Assembly (NCBI RefSeq): GCF_034424215.1
Contig: NZ_CP139960.1
Coordinates: 3,720,001-3,784,000, forward strand
Source of the DNA: Niabella yanshanensis
GTDB lineage: Bacteria; Bacteroidota; Bacteroidia; Chitinophagales; Chitinophagaceae
DNA length: 64,000 bases
Direction: 5' to 3'
The notes beneath the pieces are model-generated. The model searched no databases. It saw nothing but the letters and a program-made list of their open reading frames with translations, and was not told the origin of the DNA. Shown piece after piece: positions 17,429-28,565 of the stretch. Position 1 is the stretch's first letter. Every line of letters begins with the position of its first letter. A program made the position numbers and the translations under genes.

Positions 17429-20400
17429 ATGGGCAAAACGATTCTTGGACTTGATTTAGGGACTAATTCGATTGGATGGGCGCTGATTCAACAAGATTTT
17501 GATAGTAAAGCGGGAGCTATTCTTGGAATGGGCGTAAGGGTTATTCCGATGTCTCAAGATATTTTAGGGGAGTTCGGGAAGGGGAACTCTGTTTCGCAGA
17601 CTGCGGAGCGAACCGGTTATAGAAGTGTAAGAAGATTAAGGGAGCGGTTTTTATTACGCAGGGAAAGGCTGCACAGGGTGTTGAATGTTTTAAATTTCTT
17701 ACCTCAGCACTATGCGGCACAGATAGATTTTAACAAGCGCCTGGGTAAATTTTTAGAGGAAACTGAGCCGAAACTGCCTTATAATAACGAGAGATTTGTT
17801 TTTAAAAGTTCTTTCAATGAAATGTTGGAGGATTTCAGAAAACATCAACCGCAGATTTTAAAAAACGACAAAGGGGAGGAAAAATTAGTACCCTACGATT
17901 GGACTATTTACTACCTCCGTAAAAAGGCGTTAAGAGAAAGAATAGAAAAGGAAGAACTGGCCTGGATACTTTTGAATTTTAATCAGAAGCGTGGCTATTA
18001 TCAATTACGTGGAGAAGAGGAGGAAGAGCAACTCAATAAATTGGTAGAATTTTACTCGTTAAAAATCGTAGATGTATTGGCTGATGAACCTCAAAAGGGT
18101 AAACCTGATATCTGGCATTCCCTGGTTTTGGAAAATGGATGGATTTACAGACGATCAAGCAAAACACCTTTATTTGATTGGAAGGACAAGACAAGAGATT
18201 TTATTGTAACAACAGATTTGAATGATGATGGTTCTGTAAAAAAGGATAAGGAAGGAAATGAGAAACGCAGTTTCCGCGCTCCAGCTGAAACCGACTGGAC
18301 GCTGATAAAAAAGAAGACTGAACAGGAAATCGACAATTCCCATAAAACAGTGGGTGCTTACATTTACGATACCTTACTTCAAAATCCTAGGCAAAAAATT
18401 AAAGGTAAACTGGTTCGCACTATCGAACGTAAATTTTATAAGCAGGAGCTCAAACAAATCCTGGACAGGCAAAGAGGTTTTCATCCTGAATTACAAAACG
18501 AAGATCTATATAATGATTGCGTTCGGGAGTTATATCGAAATAATGAAGCGCATCAACTCATGCTGAGTAAAAAGGACTTCGTTCATCTTTTTATCGATGA
18601 TATCATTTTTTATCAAAGGCCTTTGCGTAGCCAAAAGTCGTCTATATCTAACTGTACGCTGGAGTTTAGAAAATATAAAGATGAAAAGGGTGCAGAACAT
18701 GTGCAGTACCTTAAAGCGGTTCCTAAGTCTAATCCTTATTACCAGGAGTTCAGGATTTGGCAATGGTTATATAATTTAAACATCTATAAAAAAGACGACG
18801 ATACCAATGTTACGAGCGACTTTATCCATTCAATAGAAGATATTGAAACCCTGTTTGATTTCTTAAATACCAGGAAAGAAATAGAACAAAAACCGTTGTT
18901 TAAATTTTTATTGGAGCAAGAAGGGTATAAAGGAAAACTGCTGAATGCAGAAGTTGAAAAGTATCGATGGAATTATGTGGAGGATAAAAAATACCCCTGT
19001 AATGAAACCCGGACGATGATTGCAACGAGGCTTGAAAAAATTGAGAATGTTTCAAATGATTTTTTGACCAGGGAAATCGAACAGAAAATCTGGCATATTA
19101 TCTACTCAGTAAATGATAAAACTGAGTATGAAAAAGCTTTGAAGTCATTTGCCAGAAAAAATGATCTTGATGAAAATGCTTTCCTGCAAGCATTTAAAAA
19201 ATTTCCGCCATTTAGAAGTGAGTACGGCTCGTTTTCGGAAAAGGCCATAAAGAAATTATTGCCTTTGATGAGAATAGGTAGACACTGGAATTATGACAAC
19301 ATTGAAGGAAAATCGAAAGAGCGCATAGATAAGATTATCACGGGTGAGTATGATGAAAATATTAAAGATAAGGTAAGGGAAAAGGCGATGCACCTTGTTG
19401 AAGAAACAGATTTTCAAGGTTTGCAATTATGGTTGGCTCAATATATTGTTTATGGCAGGCATTCAGAAGCTACCGCGTTGGGTAAATGGAATGCTGCTGA
19501 TGATTTAGAACAGTTTTTACAAGATTTTAAACAGCATTCGCTTCGCAATCCGATAGTGGAACAGGTAATTACAGAAACGCTTCGTGTTGTAAAGGATATT
19601 TGGATTAAATATGGTAGCGGTGAGAAAGATTTCTTTAGTGAAATTCATATTGAGTTGGGGCGGGAAATGAAAAACACCGCCGAAGATCGAAAGAAAATAA
19701 CCAATATGGTTTCAGAAAATGAAAACACCAATCTTCGTATAAAAGCTTTGCTTGCCGAAATGATGAGCGATGTTGCCGTAGAAAATGTAAGGCCTTTCTC
19801 ACCAATGCAACAGGAGATTTTAAAAGTATATGAAGATGGGGTGTTAAATTCCGATATAGAGATCGAAGATGATATCTTGAAAATCAGCAAAACGGCGCAG
19901 CCTTCCTCGTCTGATTTGAGGCGTTATAAACTTTGGCTGGAACAGAAGTATCGGTCGCCATATACAGGAGAAATTATTCCGCTGAATAGATTATTTACGC
20001 CCGAATACGAGATAGAGCACATCATACCGCAGAGCCGTTATTTTGACGATAGTTTTAACAATAAAGTTATTTGTGAAACGGCAGTAAATAAACTTAAAGA
20101 CAATTACATCGGTCTTGGGTTTATTAAAAAATTTGGAGGCACTATTGTAGAATGTGGGATGGGGAAATCTGTAAAGGTATTTAAACAGGAAGCTTATGAA
20201 GATTTTGTAAAGCAACATTATGCTAAAAACCGTGGCAAGCGTAGTAAACTGATGCTTGAAGAAATTCCGGAAAAAATGATTGAAAGGCAGATGAATGATA
20301 CCCGTCACATCAGTAAATATATTTCAGGTGTATTGTCAAATATAGTGCGTGTAGAAGATGGATCTGACGAGGGGATAAATTCTAAATATATTGTTCCGGG

Positions 20401-21754
20401 AAACGGAAAAATAACTGCTCAGTTAAAACAAGACTGGGGTTTGAACGATGTGTGGAATGATTTGATTTTACCAAGATTTGAGCGATTGAATCAACTTACC
20501 AATGCAGCACATTTTACTGCCTGGAACGAAAACCACCAGAAGTTTTTACCTACGGTCCCAATTGAATTATCGAAAGGGTTTTCTAAAAAAAGGATAGATC
20601 ATCGCCATCACGCTTTAGATGCCCTGGTAATTGCCTGCGCAACCAGGGATCATGTTAATTTACTCAATAATCAATCTGCTAAATCGGATACGAAACGTTA
20701 TGATCTGAAGCGAAAACTGATGCAGTTTGAAAGGGAAGTGTATAATCATCCACATACGGGCGAGAGAATTGAGCGGGATATAGCTAAACAGTTTTTGAAG
20801 CCCTGGAATAGTTTTACAGTAGATGCAAAAAGCAACCTCGAAAAAATTGTAGTGAGCTTTAAGCAGAATCTTAGGGTGATTAACAAGGCTACAAATTACT
20901 ATGAGAAGTGGGTAGAAAAAGATGGTATGAAATCCAAAGAAAAGGTAGAGCAAACAGGAACTAATTGGGCAATAAGGAAGGCGATGCATAAAGATACTGT
21001 CTCGGGGAAGGTTGATTTGCCCTGGTATAAAGTTCCGAAAGGAAAAATTTTGACTGCTACCAGGAAAAGCGTGGATGTGAGTTTTGATATAAAAACTATT
21101 GGAAGCATTACAGATACAGGTATCCAGAAAATCTTGAAGAATTATCTGACCTCAAAAGATAATAATCCGGAAATGGCTTTTTCACCTGAGGGCCTGGAGG
21201 ACATGAATAAAAATATTGAAAAATACAATGGTGGTAAGTCACATCAACCTATTGTTAAGGTTCGGGTCTTTGAACTAGGAAGCAAATTTCAAATTGGGCA
21301 AGCCGGTAATAAAAAGCATAAATATGTGGAAGCTGCCAAAGGAACCAATTTGTTTTTTGCAGTCTATAAAGATGAAAAGGGAAAAAAAAGCTATGTTTCT
21401 GTACCTTTTAACGAAGTGGTCGAAAGGCAAAAACAAGGACTGTCCGCTGTAGAGTTAAAGGGCAAAGAAGATTTTTATTTATGTCCCAATGATCTGGTTT
21501 ATATTCCATCGGAAGATGAACTAGATAATGTTGAGGGAATTGATTTCGAAAGCCTCTCTGCTGAAAAGAACAATAGTATTTATAAGGTGGTGAGTTTTAC
21601 AGGTAATAGACTGTATTGTATTCCTTCAAATGTCTCTACCGTAATACTTAACAAAATTGAGTTTTCACAGTTAAATAAAATTGAATTCACAAAGGAAAAG
21701 GAAAACTGTGTTAAGCTAAAAGTAGATCGTTTGGGTAATATTTCAAAAGCATAA
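17429..21754 (+). CDS. cas9: CRISPR-associated endonuclease Cas9 (type II-C)
   Basis: 1441 aa from ATG 17429; a TTG three codons upstream is less likely. RNA-guided DNA endonuclease that cuts with RuvC and HNH sites. RuvC-I is ILGLDLGTNSIGWAL (D9), followed by the Arg-rich bridge helix (RRLRERFLLRRERLHR); RuvC-II is IELGREMKN (E742); HNH is YEIEHIIPQSRYFDD (H864) with the N in NNKV; RuvC-III is DHRHHALDALVIA (H1061, D1064). The lysine-rich C-terminus should bind PAM. All catalytic residues are present. Size and motifs fit Bacteroidota II-C Cas9, and no csn2 or cas4 is nearby. First gene of cas9-RAYT-cas1-cas2. Confidence 0.98.
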   Translation: MGKTILGLDLGTNSIGWALIQQDFDSKAGAILGMGVRVIPMSQDILGEFGKGNSVSQTAERTGYRSVRRLRERFLLRRERLHRVLNVLNFLPQHYAAQIDFNKRLGKFLEETEPKLPYNNERFVFKSSFNEMLEDFRKHQPQILKNDKGEEKLVPYDWTIYYLRKKALRERIEKEELAWILLNFNQKRGYYQLRGEEEEEQLNKLVEFYSLKIVDVLADEPQKGKPDIWHSLVLENGWIYRRSSKTPLFDWKDKTRDFIVTTDLNDDGSVKKDKEGNEKRSFRAPAETDWTLIKKKTEQEIDNSHKTVGAYIYDTLLQNPRQKIKGKLVRTIERKFYKQELKQILDRQRGFHPELQNEDLYNDCVRELYRNNEAHQLMLSKKDFVHLFIDDIIFYQRPLRSQKSSISNCTLEFRKYKDEKGAEHVQYLKAVPKSNPYYQEFRIWQWLYNLNIYKKDDDTNVTSDFIHSIEDIETLFDFLNTRKEIEQKPLFKFLLEQEGYKGKLLNAEVEKYRWNYVEDKKYPCNETRTMIATRLEKIENVSNDFLTREIEQKIWHIIYSVNDKTEYEKALKSFARKNDLDENAFLQAFKKFPPFRSEYGSFSEKAIKKLLPLMRIGRHWNYDNIEGKSKERIDKIITGEYDENIKDKVREKAMHLVEETDFQGLQLWLAQYIVYGRHSEATALGKWNAADDLEQFLQDFKQHSLRNPIVEQVITETLRVVKDIWIKYGSGEKDFFSEIHIELGREMKNTAEDRKKITNMVSENENTNLRIKALLAEMMSDVAVENVRPFSPMQQEILKVYEDGVLNSDIEIEDDILKISKTAQPSSSDLRRYKLWLEQKYRSPYTGEIIPLNRLFTPEYEIEHIIPQSRYFDDSFNNKVICETAVNKLKDNYIGLGFIKKFGGTIVECGMGKSVKVFKQEAYEDFVKQHYAKNRGKRSKLMLEEIPEKMIERQMNDTRHISKYISGVLSNIVRVEDGSDEGINSKYIVPGNGKITAQLKQDWGLNDVWNDLILPRFERLNQLTNAAHFTAWNENHQKFLPTVPIELSKGFSKKRIDHRHHALDALVIACATRDHVNLLNNQSAKSDTKRYDLKRKLMQFEREVYNHPHTGERIERDIAKQFLKPWNSFTVDAKSNLEKIVVSFKQNLRVINKATNYYEKWVEKDGMKSKEKVEQTGTNWAIRKAMHKDTVSGKVDLPWYKVPKGKILTATRKSVDVSFDIKTIGSITDTGIQKILKNYLTSKDNNPEMAFSPEGLEDMNKNIEKYNGGKSHQPIVKVRVFELGSKFQIGQAGNKKHKYVEAAKGTNLFFAVYKDEKGKKSYVSVPFNEVVERQKQGLSAVELKGKEDFYLCPNDLVYIPSEDELDNVEGIDFESLSAEKNNSIYKVVSFTGNRLYCIPSNVSTVILNKIEFSQLNKIEFTKEKENCVKLKVDRLGNISKA

Positions 21755-21756
21755 AG

Positions 21757-22353
21757 ATGCTTCAATTAGAAACATATTATCATATCTATAATCACGCCAA
21801 TGGCGATGATAACCTGTTTCGCGAAGAAAAAAACTATCATTTCTTTTTAAAAAAATATCATCAGCACATCGATGTAATAGCTGATACCTTAGCCTGGTGC
21901 CTGATGCCCAATCATTTTCATCTGCTGGTTAAAATTAAAAGCGCGGAAGCGATAGCAGCAACTGATCCAAAGTTTCAAACTTTGGATCAGTTGGAAGCCC
22001 GGACCGCGTTTTTAAGTAAACAATTTTCAAACTTCTTCAGTAGCTATACGCAGGCATTTAATAAAGTATATAAACGGCGGGGTTCTTTATTTATAAAAAA
22101 TTTTAAGCGAAAGGAAGCTGTAGATGACGATTATCTGCGCAACCTGGTTATGTACATACATCTCAATCCTGTTAAGCATGGATTTGTAAAAGAAATAGAC
22201 CATTGGCCCTGGACCTCCTGGAAATTGTTTCCGGATACCTGGCCTGAAATAACGGACCGGTTGTTTAGGAGTTCCGAACAATACTTGTTATTACATGGCG
22301 ATAAGCAAGCCTGCTTTGATGAGTACATGAGGTTGGAGAACGATCTAATTTAA
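21757..22353 (+). CDS. REP-associated tyrosine transposase (RAYT, Y1/HUH family)
   Basis: 198 aa. HUH motif MPNHFHLLV (H53, H55) and catalytic Tyr in NLVMYIHLNP (Y133) define the single-strand-DNA Y1 transposase fold. The N-terminal YYHIYNHANG and the C-terminal WPWTSW are typical of RAYTs. The ATG is 2 nt after the cas9 stop and the stop is 5 nt before cas1, so it is in the cas operon with no disruption of flanking genes. All key residues are intact. A perfect palindrome lies within its coding sequence (21959-21993). RAYTs act on palindromic REP sequences; a role in adaptation is speculation. Confidence 0.92.
   Translation: MLQLETYYHIYNHANGDDNLFREEKNYHFFLKKYHQHIDVIADTLAWCLMPNHFHLLVKIKSAEAIAATDPKFQTLDQLEARTAFLSKQFSNFFSSYTQAFNKVYKRRGSLFIKNFKRKEAVDDDYLRNLVMYIHLNPVKHGFVKEIDHWPWTSWKLFPDTWPEITDRLFRSSEQYLLLHGDKQACFDEYMRLENDLI
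21959..21993. repeat. perfect 35-bp palindrome inside the RAYT gene
   Basis: Arms CAACTGATCCAAAGTTT and AAACTTTGGATCAGTTG (17 bp each) flank a single C. In frame it codes for A-T-D-P-K-F-Q-T-L-D-Q-L. It could fold as a cruciform or mRNA hairpin and could be the enzyme's own REP-like substrate. No second copy was noticed in the window by eye. Confidence 0.85.
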
Positions 22354-22358
22354 TTAAT

Positions 22359-23607
<1,249 letters not shown>

Positions 23608-23641
23608 TAATTAGGAAAATGGAATTTTGAAGGATAGTAAT

Positions 23642-23670
23642 AAAAAAATGGGCAAAATGCCCATTTTTTT
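23642..23670. terminator. bidirectional terminator between cas2 and the CRISPR array
   Basis: Stem AAAAAAATGGGCA / TGCCCATTTTTTT (13 bp) with a 3-nt loop. A/T runs on both sides let it stop transcripts from cas2 (plus) and from the array if it is read on the minus strand. Confidence 0.85.
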
Positions 23671-23721
23671 ATCCTGTTGACAACGGGAAATCCTCTGCTG
23701 TGGCGGCTTTGAGCAAATCGT

Positions 23722-26700
23722 GTTGTCAAAGACCAAGATAAATCAAAATGATGAAAGCAATTCACAACTGTTGCCATTGTATTTAATTTTTACTTTAAGT
23801 TGTCAAAGACCAAGATAAATCAAAATGATGAAAGCAATTCACAACGCTTACCAACTTCATCCGCATACTTTTTAAGTTGTCAAAGACCAAGATAAATCAA
23901 AATGATGAAAGCAATTCACAACTAGACCAGCGGCGAGGTTTTAACATTTTAAGTTGTCAAAGACCAAGATAAATCAAAATGATGAAAGCAATTCACAACA
24001 TATTATTTATATCTTTATGATATGTTTCGGTTGTCAAAGACCAAGATAAATCAAAATGATGAAAGCAATTCACAACACAGGAGGATCGTTATATCTATGA
24101 AGTATCGTTGTCAAAGACCAAGATAAATCAAAATGATGAAAGCAATTCACAACCCTCTCTACAGTGGTCAGCAATAAACTTTAGTTGTCAAAGACCAAGA
24201 TAAATCAAAATGATGAAAGCAATTCACAACTTACAAATACAACGACTGTTTTGCTCACGGGTTGTCAAAGACCAAGATAAATCAAAATGATGAAAGCAAT
24301 TCACAACTACCGTGCCTTTGTCCGGGTTATCAGTTGAGTTGTCAAAGACCATGATAAATCAAAATGATGAAAGCAATTCACAACGGGTTTAACCCAAAAT
24401 TATTAAATAATCTTGTTGTCAAAGACCAAGATAAATCAAAATGATGAAAGCAATTCACAACCGTCACCGGTATACAACTCACAATCTTTCAGTTGTCAAA
24501 GACCAAGATAAATCAAAATGATGAAAGCAATTCACAACTAAAAGAATAGTCGTTTCTTTCCTCCTTCTGTTGTCAAAGACCAAGATAAATCAAAATGATG
24601 AAAGCAATTCACAACACTTTCCCATTCAACTCCTTCAGAACCTCGGTTGTCAAAGACCAAGATAAATCAAAATGATGAAAGCAATTCACAACAGGCAAAG
24701 TACCTGGGAACTGAAGCTCGAGGTTGTCAAAGACCAAGATAAATCAAAATGATGAAAGCAATTCACAACCGATACCGAGCAGGGTGAATGGTACGCCCAG
24801 TTGTCAAAGACCAAGATAAATCAAAATGATGAAAGCAATTCACAACATAAATCAAGAAGAGATAATGGTGTTGATGGTTGTCAAAGACCAAGATAAATCA
24901 AAATGATGAAAGCAATTCACAACATAAAATTTCCCGGTTCCTTTTGTAAACAGGTTGTCAAAGACCAAGATAAATCAAAATGATGAAAGCAATTCACAAC
25001 ACAAATGACCTGGTTACGTTGTCAATAAGGTTGTCAAAGACCAAGATAAATCAAAATGATGAAAGCAATTCACAACAATCGAATACACCTCTCATTAGTA
25101 ACACATGTTGTCAAAGACCAAGATAAATCAAAATGATGAAAGCAATTCACAACTTATGCAAGATGGCGTTAGGGTTCCACTAAGTTGTCAAAGACCAAGA
25201 TAAATCAAAATGATGAAAGCAATTCACAACATTAGAGCCTGTTCCTGAATAACGAGCAGAGTTGTCAAAGACCAAGATAAATCAAAATGATGAAAGCAAT
25301 TCACAACCGTCATCGGCAGGCAGTCCCTTTGGAACGAGTTGTCAAAGACCAAGATAAATCAAAATGATGAAAGCAATTCACAACTATAAGGTAAAAAACT
25401 CCATAACTTACTTGTTGTCAAAGACCAAGATAAATCAAAATGATGAAAGCAATTCACAACACACAGTTCATTAATGAATCAGGTTTGCAGGTTGTCAAAG
25501 ACCAAGATAAATCAAAATGATGAAAGCAATTCACAACGGAGTTGGAATTGTTGCGGGCGGATTACAAGTTGTCAAAGACCAAGATAAATCAAAATGATGA
25601 AAGCAATTCACAACATAAATCAAGAAGAGATAATGGTGTTGATGGTTGTCAAAGACCAAGATAAATCAAAATGATGAAAGCAATTCACAACATAAAATTT
25701 CCCGGTTCCTTTTGTAAACAGGTTGTCAAAGACCAAGATAAATCAAAATGATGAAAGCAATTCACAACACAAATGACCTGGTTACGTTGTCAATAAGGTT
25801 GTCAAAGACCAAGATAAATCAAAATGATGAAAGCAATTCACAACAATCGAATACACCTCTCATTAGTAACACATGTTGTCAAAGACCAAGATAAATCAAA
25901 ATGATGAAAGCAATTCACAACTTATGCAAGATGGCGTTAGGGTTCCACTAAGTTGTCAAAGACCAAGATAAATCAAAATGATGAAAGCAATTCACAACAT
26001 TAGAGCCTGTTCCTGAATAACGAGCAGAGTTGTCAAAGACCAAGATAAATCAAAATGATGAAAGCAATTCACAACCGTCATCGGCAGGCAGTCCCTTTGG
26101 AACGAGTTGTCAAAGACCAAGATAAATCAAAATGATGAAAGCAATTCACAACTATAAGGTAAAAAACTCCATAACTTACTTGTTGTCAAAGACCAAGATA
26201 AATCAAAATGATGAAAGCAATTCACAACACACAGTTCATTAATGAATCAGGTTTGCAGGTTGTCAAAGACCAAGATAAATCAAAATGATGAAAGCAATTC
26301 ACAACGGAGTTGGAATTGTTGCGGGCGGATTACAAGTTGTCAAAGACCAAGATAAATCAAAATGATGAAAGCAATTCACAACAAAACCTGACCGTAGCCT
26401 AAGGTTACTCCAGTTGTCAAAGACCAAGATAAATCAAAATGATGAAAGCAATTCACAACTTTACTTTCTTTACATATCTAAAACTCATAGTTGTCAAAGA
26501 CCAAGATAAATCAAAATGATGAAAGCAATTCACAACTGCAACTTGCGAAGTATAACAATTTTCTGAGTTGTCAAAGACCAAGATAAATCAAAATGATGAA
26601 AGCAATTCACAACTAGCTCCGCGCCAAAACTCAGGAGTAATTAGTTGTCAAAGACCAAGATAAATCAAAATGATGAAAGCAATTCACAACAATTATGATG

Positions 26701-26827
26701 TAAATATACGGTGTAATTGTGTTGTCAAAGACCAAGATAAATCAAAATGATGAAAGCAATTCACAACGAAAAAAGGCTTGCTGATTCAGGTATACGCGTT
26801 GTCAAAGACCAAGATAAATCAAAATGA
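23722..26827 (-). CRISPR. type II-C CRISPR array, 41 repeats and 40 spacers
   Basis: Repeat is 47 bp, on the plus strand starting GTTGTCAAAGACCAAG and ending AAAGCAATTCACAAC, with complementary ends GTTGT/ACAAC. Forty repeats are full length; repeat 9 (24338) has one A-to-T change at position 15, and the last (26798-26827) keeps only the first 30 nt. Spacers are 30 bp except for a 29-bp pair at positions 17/27 and another at 22/32. Spacers 15-24 recur exactly as 25-34, leaving 30 distinct spacers. The strand given is the predicted crRNA strand: the tracrRNA anti-repeat pairs with the repeat as read on minus (GTTGTGAATTGCTTTCAT first). Leader end is not settled. Confidence 0.98.
24800..26335. 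repeat. perfect 768-bp tandem duplication in the CRISPR array
   Basis: 24800-25567 (repeats 15-24 with spacers 15-24) is followed by a copy at 25568-26335 (repeats 25-34, spacers 25-34). All ten spacers match, including the two 29-bp spacers. Recombination between repeats or an assembly artefact would both give this. Confidence 0.95.
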
Positions 26828-26888
26828 GGAATCGTCGTAGTCGAGATCATTTATAGCCGGCTAAGCCCACAAGTGGAAGAATCCCAAA

Positions 26889-26906
26889 GCCGATTGTTCT
26901 ATCGGC
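26889..26906 (-). terminator. possible terminator hairpin at the end of 26899-27525
   Basis: GCCGAT / ATCGGC arms with a 6-nt loop; on the minus strand it is followed only by TTT. It overlaps the TAG of the minus-strand gene. Weak. Confidence 0.35.
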
Positions 26907-27525
26907 GTTTTGGTTCTCTTTTCAATATAGATTGAATTGCTTTCCTGTAGTCCCGGTCATAACTGCTGTCATTGGCTTGATTGTCGTAAATTACAATATC
27001 AAAATCCTTAATAGTATCGCCTTGTATTTTATAGAAGCTGGTCCATGTTTTCCCTGACATCACATAATTGGATATGAGGTCGTACTGAGGTAAATAAACT
27101 GGATTTTTGATGGCTTCGAAGCCCTCGATCTTTTTTATCCGGTTATTGATCGTGTCAACTAAGTATAAATAATAAGTCGAGTTGCTTCTTACATCTGAGA
27201 TATTTTGCACTAGAATATCCGGTATACGGTCATTATTAAAATCGGCAAATTCAACGTTCCCGGTTTTGCTGAAAAGGGAATCGGAGAAGATCTGCAGATA
27301 TTGTTTTCCTGATAATCTGCTTACAGAAAACAGAGTGTTAGGCGTACTATCGTCTTCGTTGGTTGAATCAAGAGTCGCTAGCGTTACATGGTAGTTCTTG
27401 TTGAGGTATATTGAGTCACAAGCTACATGATATGATAGAATGGCCGGTGTATCTTGCGCTTTGCTACTCCACGCTATTAACGTTACTACGATTGATAATA
27501 TAATGCGACTGTACATTAGTATCAT
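26899..27525 (-). CDS. secreted protein of unknown function (XAC2610/VCBS-like)
   Basis: 208 aa from ATG 27525 (ATG 27516 is equally possible; the frame extends to a TTG at 27555). Signal peptide IILSIVVTLIAWSSKAQ. The segment GNVEFADFNNDRIPDILVQN is an FG-GAP/VCBS-type calcium-loop pattern also seen in XAC2610-like proteins. It ends 72 nt from the truncated last CRISPR repeat. No partner genes; function unknown. Confidence 0.65.
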   Translation of the reverse strand: MILMYSRIILSIVVTLIAWSSKAQDTPAILSYHVACDSIYLNKNYHVTLATLDSTNEDDSTPNTLFSVSRLSGKQYLQIFSDSLFSKTGNVEFADFNNDRIPDILVQNISDVRSNSTYYLYLVDTINNRIKKIEGFEAIKNPVYLPQYDLISNYVMSGKTWTSFYKIQGDTIKDFDIVIYDNQANDSSYDRDYRKAIQSILKREPKRR

Positions 27526-27555
27526 TCTTTCATCTTTTTTACAAAGCCATCTCAA

Positions 27556-27866
27556 TTAAAAATGGGCAGTTTATTTAACAGTTATTACATACAAAATCTC
27601 CCAATAATAATTATAATATCCTTTATCGTTATAGAATAGCCTCAGTCTCAGACACTGGAAAGTTAAATGCATTTTGGTAAAAAGCCCTGGACTTTTTGCA
27701 TATCGGTTACGGCTACATTTATAAAATTGATTTTAGGATACATTGACTTTTTGTTTTAATGCTTTCCAGGTTTGTATGGCCAGTTCATATCCTCGTCATC
27801 ATCAAAATATAATGCTAACATAACCATTTGATGGTCGATGACGGAAAGCCATAAGTAAACGATTCT
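27556..27866. other. intergenic region, nothing recognised
   Basis: 311 bp of AT-rich sequence. No open frame of note, repeat or RNA feature was seen; it should hold the promoter of 26899-27525. Confidence 0.5.
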
Positions 27867-28460
27867 TCAGGCTTCTACCTGACCTGTCTTCACTTCCCCC
27901 GATCGCAAATAACGGGCAATGATCACGCCGGTTGAAGTAATGACAGTGTCTGAAAGTTTGTAGACAGCGGGGAGCGCGTTCGTATCAAAAAGCCTTTTGC
28001 CTTTACCCAATAGTATAGGATGTATTTTAAGTCTTAACTCATCTACCAGGTCGTTGCTTAGTAAGAGGTGCACCAATTCGCTGCTGCCCCATACCTGTAC
28101 GTCTGGTCCTTTTGACTGCTTGAGTTGCTGAATATCCGCCAGTGTTGTCAAGAAATGAGTATTATACCAGTCAGAATCTTTCCTGGTTGCAGATAATACA
28201 TATTTTTCACCCTCGTTAATGCCTGGCCAGTAGTCCCTGTGGTTTGGCCAGTACCGCTCCCATATCTCAAAAGTTTTTCTTCCTAAAAGATAGGAGGCAG
28301 GTCGCAATTCTTCCTGAACCACTTTGCCGTATACCTCATCACCATAAGGCTCTGTCCAGCCTCCATACTTAAATCCGTCAGATTCGTCTTCTTTCGGGCC
28401 GCCCGGCGCCTGGATAACGCCATCAAGTGTAATCATGGACAATACAATGATCTTGCGCAT
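27867..28460 (-). CDS. dihydrofolate reductase family protein (RibD C-terminal fold)
   Basis: 197 aa. The N-terminus IIVLSMITLDGVIQAPGG, the YLLGRKTFEIWERYWP segment and VWGSSELVHLLLSNDLVDEL match the RibD_C/DHFR-like family of small reductases common in Bacteroidota. Substrate unknown; it is not the housekeeping folA. The ATG at 28460 fits the family start. Confidence 0.85.
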   Translation of the reverse strand: MRKIIVLSMITLDGVIQAPGGPKEDESDGFKYGGWTEPYGDEVYGKVVQEELRPASYLLGRKTFEIWERYWPNHRDYWPGINEGEKYVLSATRKDSDWYNTHFLTTLADIQQLKQSKGPDVQVWGSSELVHLLLSNDLVDELRLKIHPILLGKGKRLFDTNALPAVYKLSDTVITSTGVIIARYLRSGEVKTGQVEA

Positions 28461-28565
28461 AGCTGTTGATTTTATCGAGACCTAAAGATCGTCAATAAAA
28501 CCAGAGCCCACCGGGGCAGGATATGACAATATGGGGTGAGATCGCGACAAGCACAGGAGCTACCA

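Noticed and set aside
21757-22353. RAYT as evidence that the cas operon is broken by a transposon
   Set aside because: Flanking cas genes are complete, spacing is operon-like, and no inverted repeats or target duplications were seen at its borders.
23676-23684. GTTGACAAC just before the first CRISPR repeat, which looks like fused repeat ends
   Set aside because: Only 9 bp and 37 bp away from repeat 1 with no internal repeat sequence; it could be chance or part of a leader, and cannot be called a degenerate repeat.
23608-23721. cas2-proximal side as the CRISPR leader and plus-strand array transcription
   Set aside because: A full terminator occupies much of the gap, and tracrRNA pairing requires minus-strand crRNAs. 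It may still be the integration end, so the leader position is left open.
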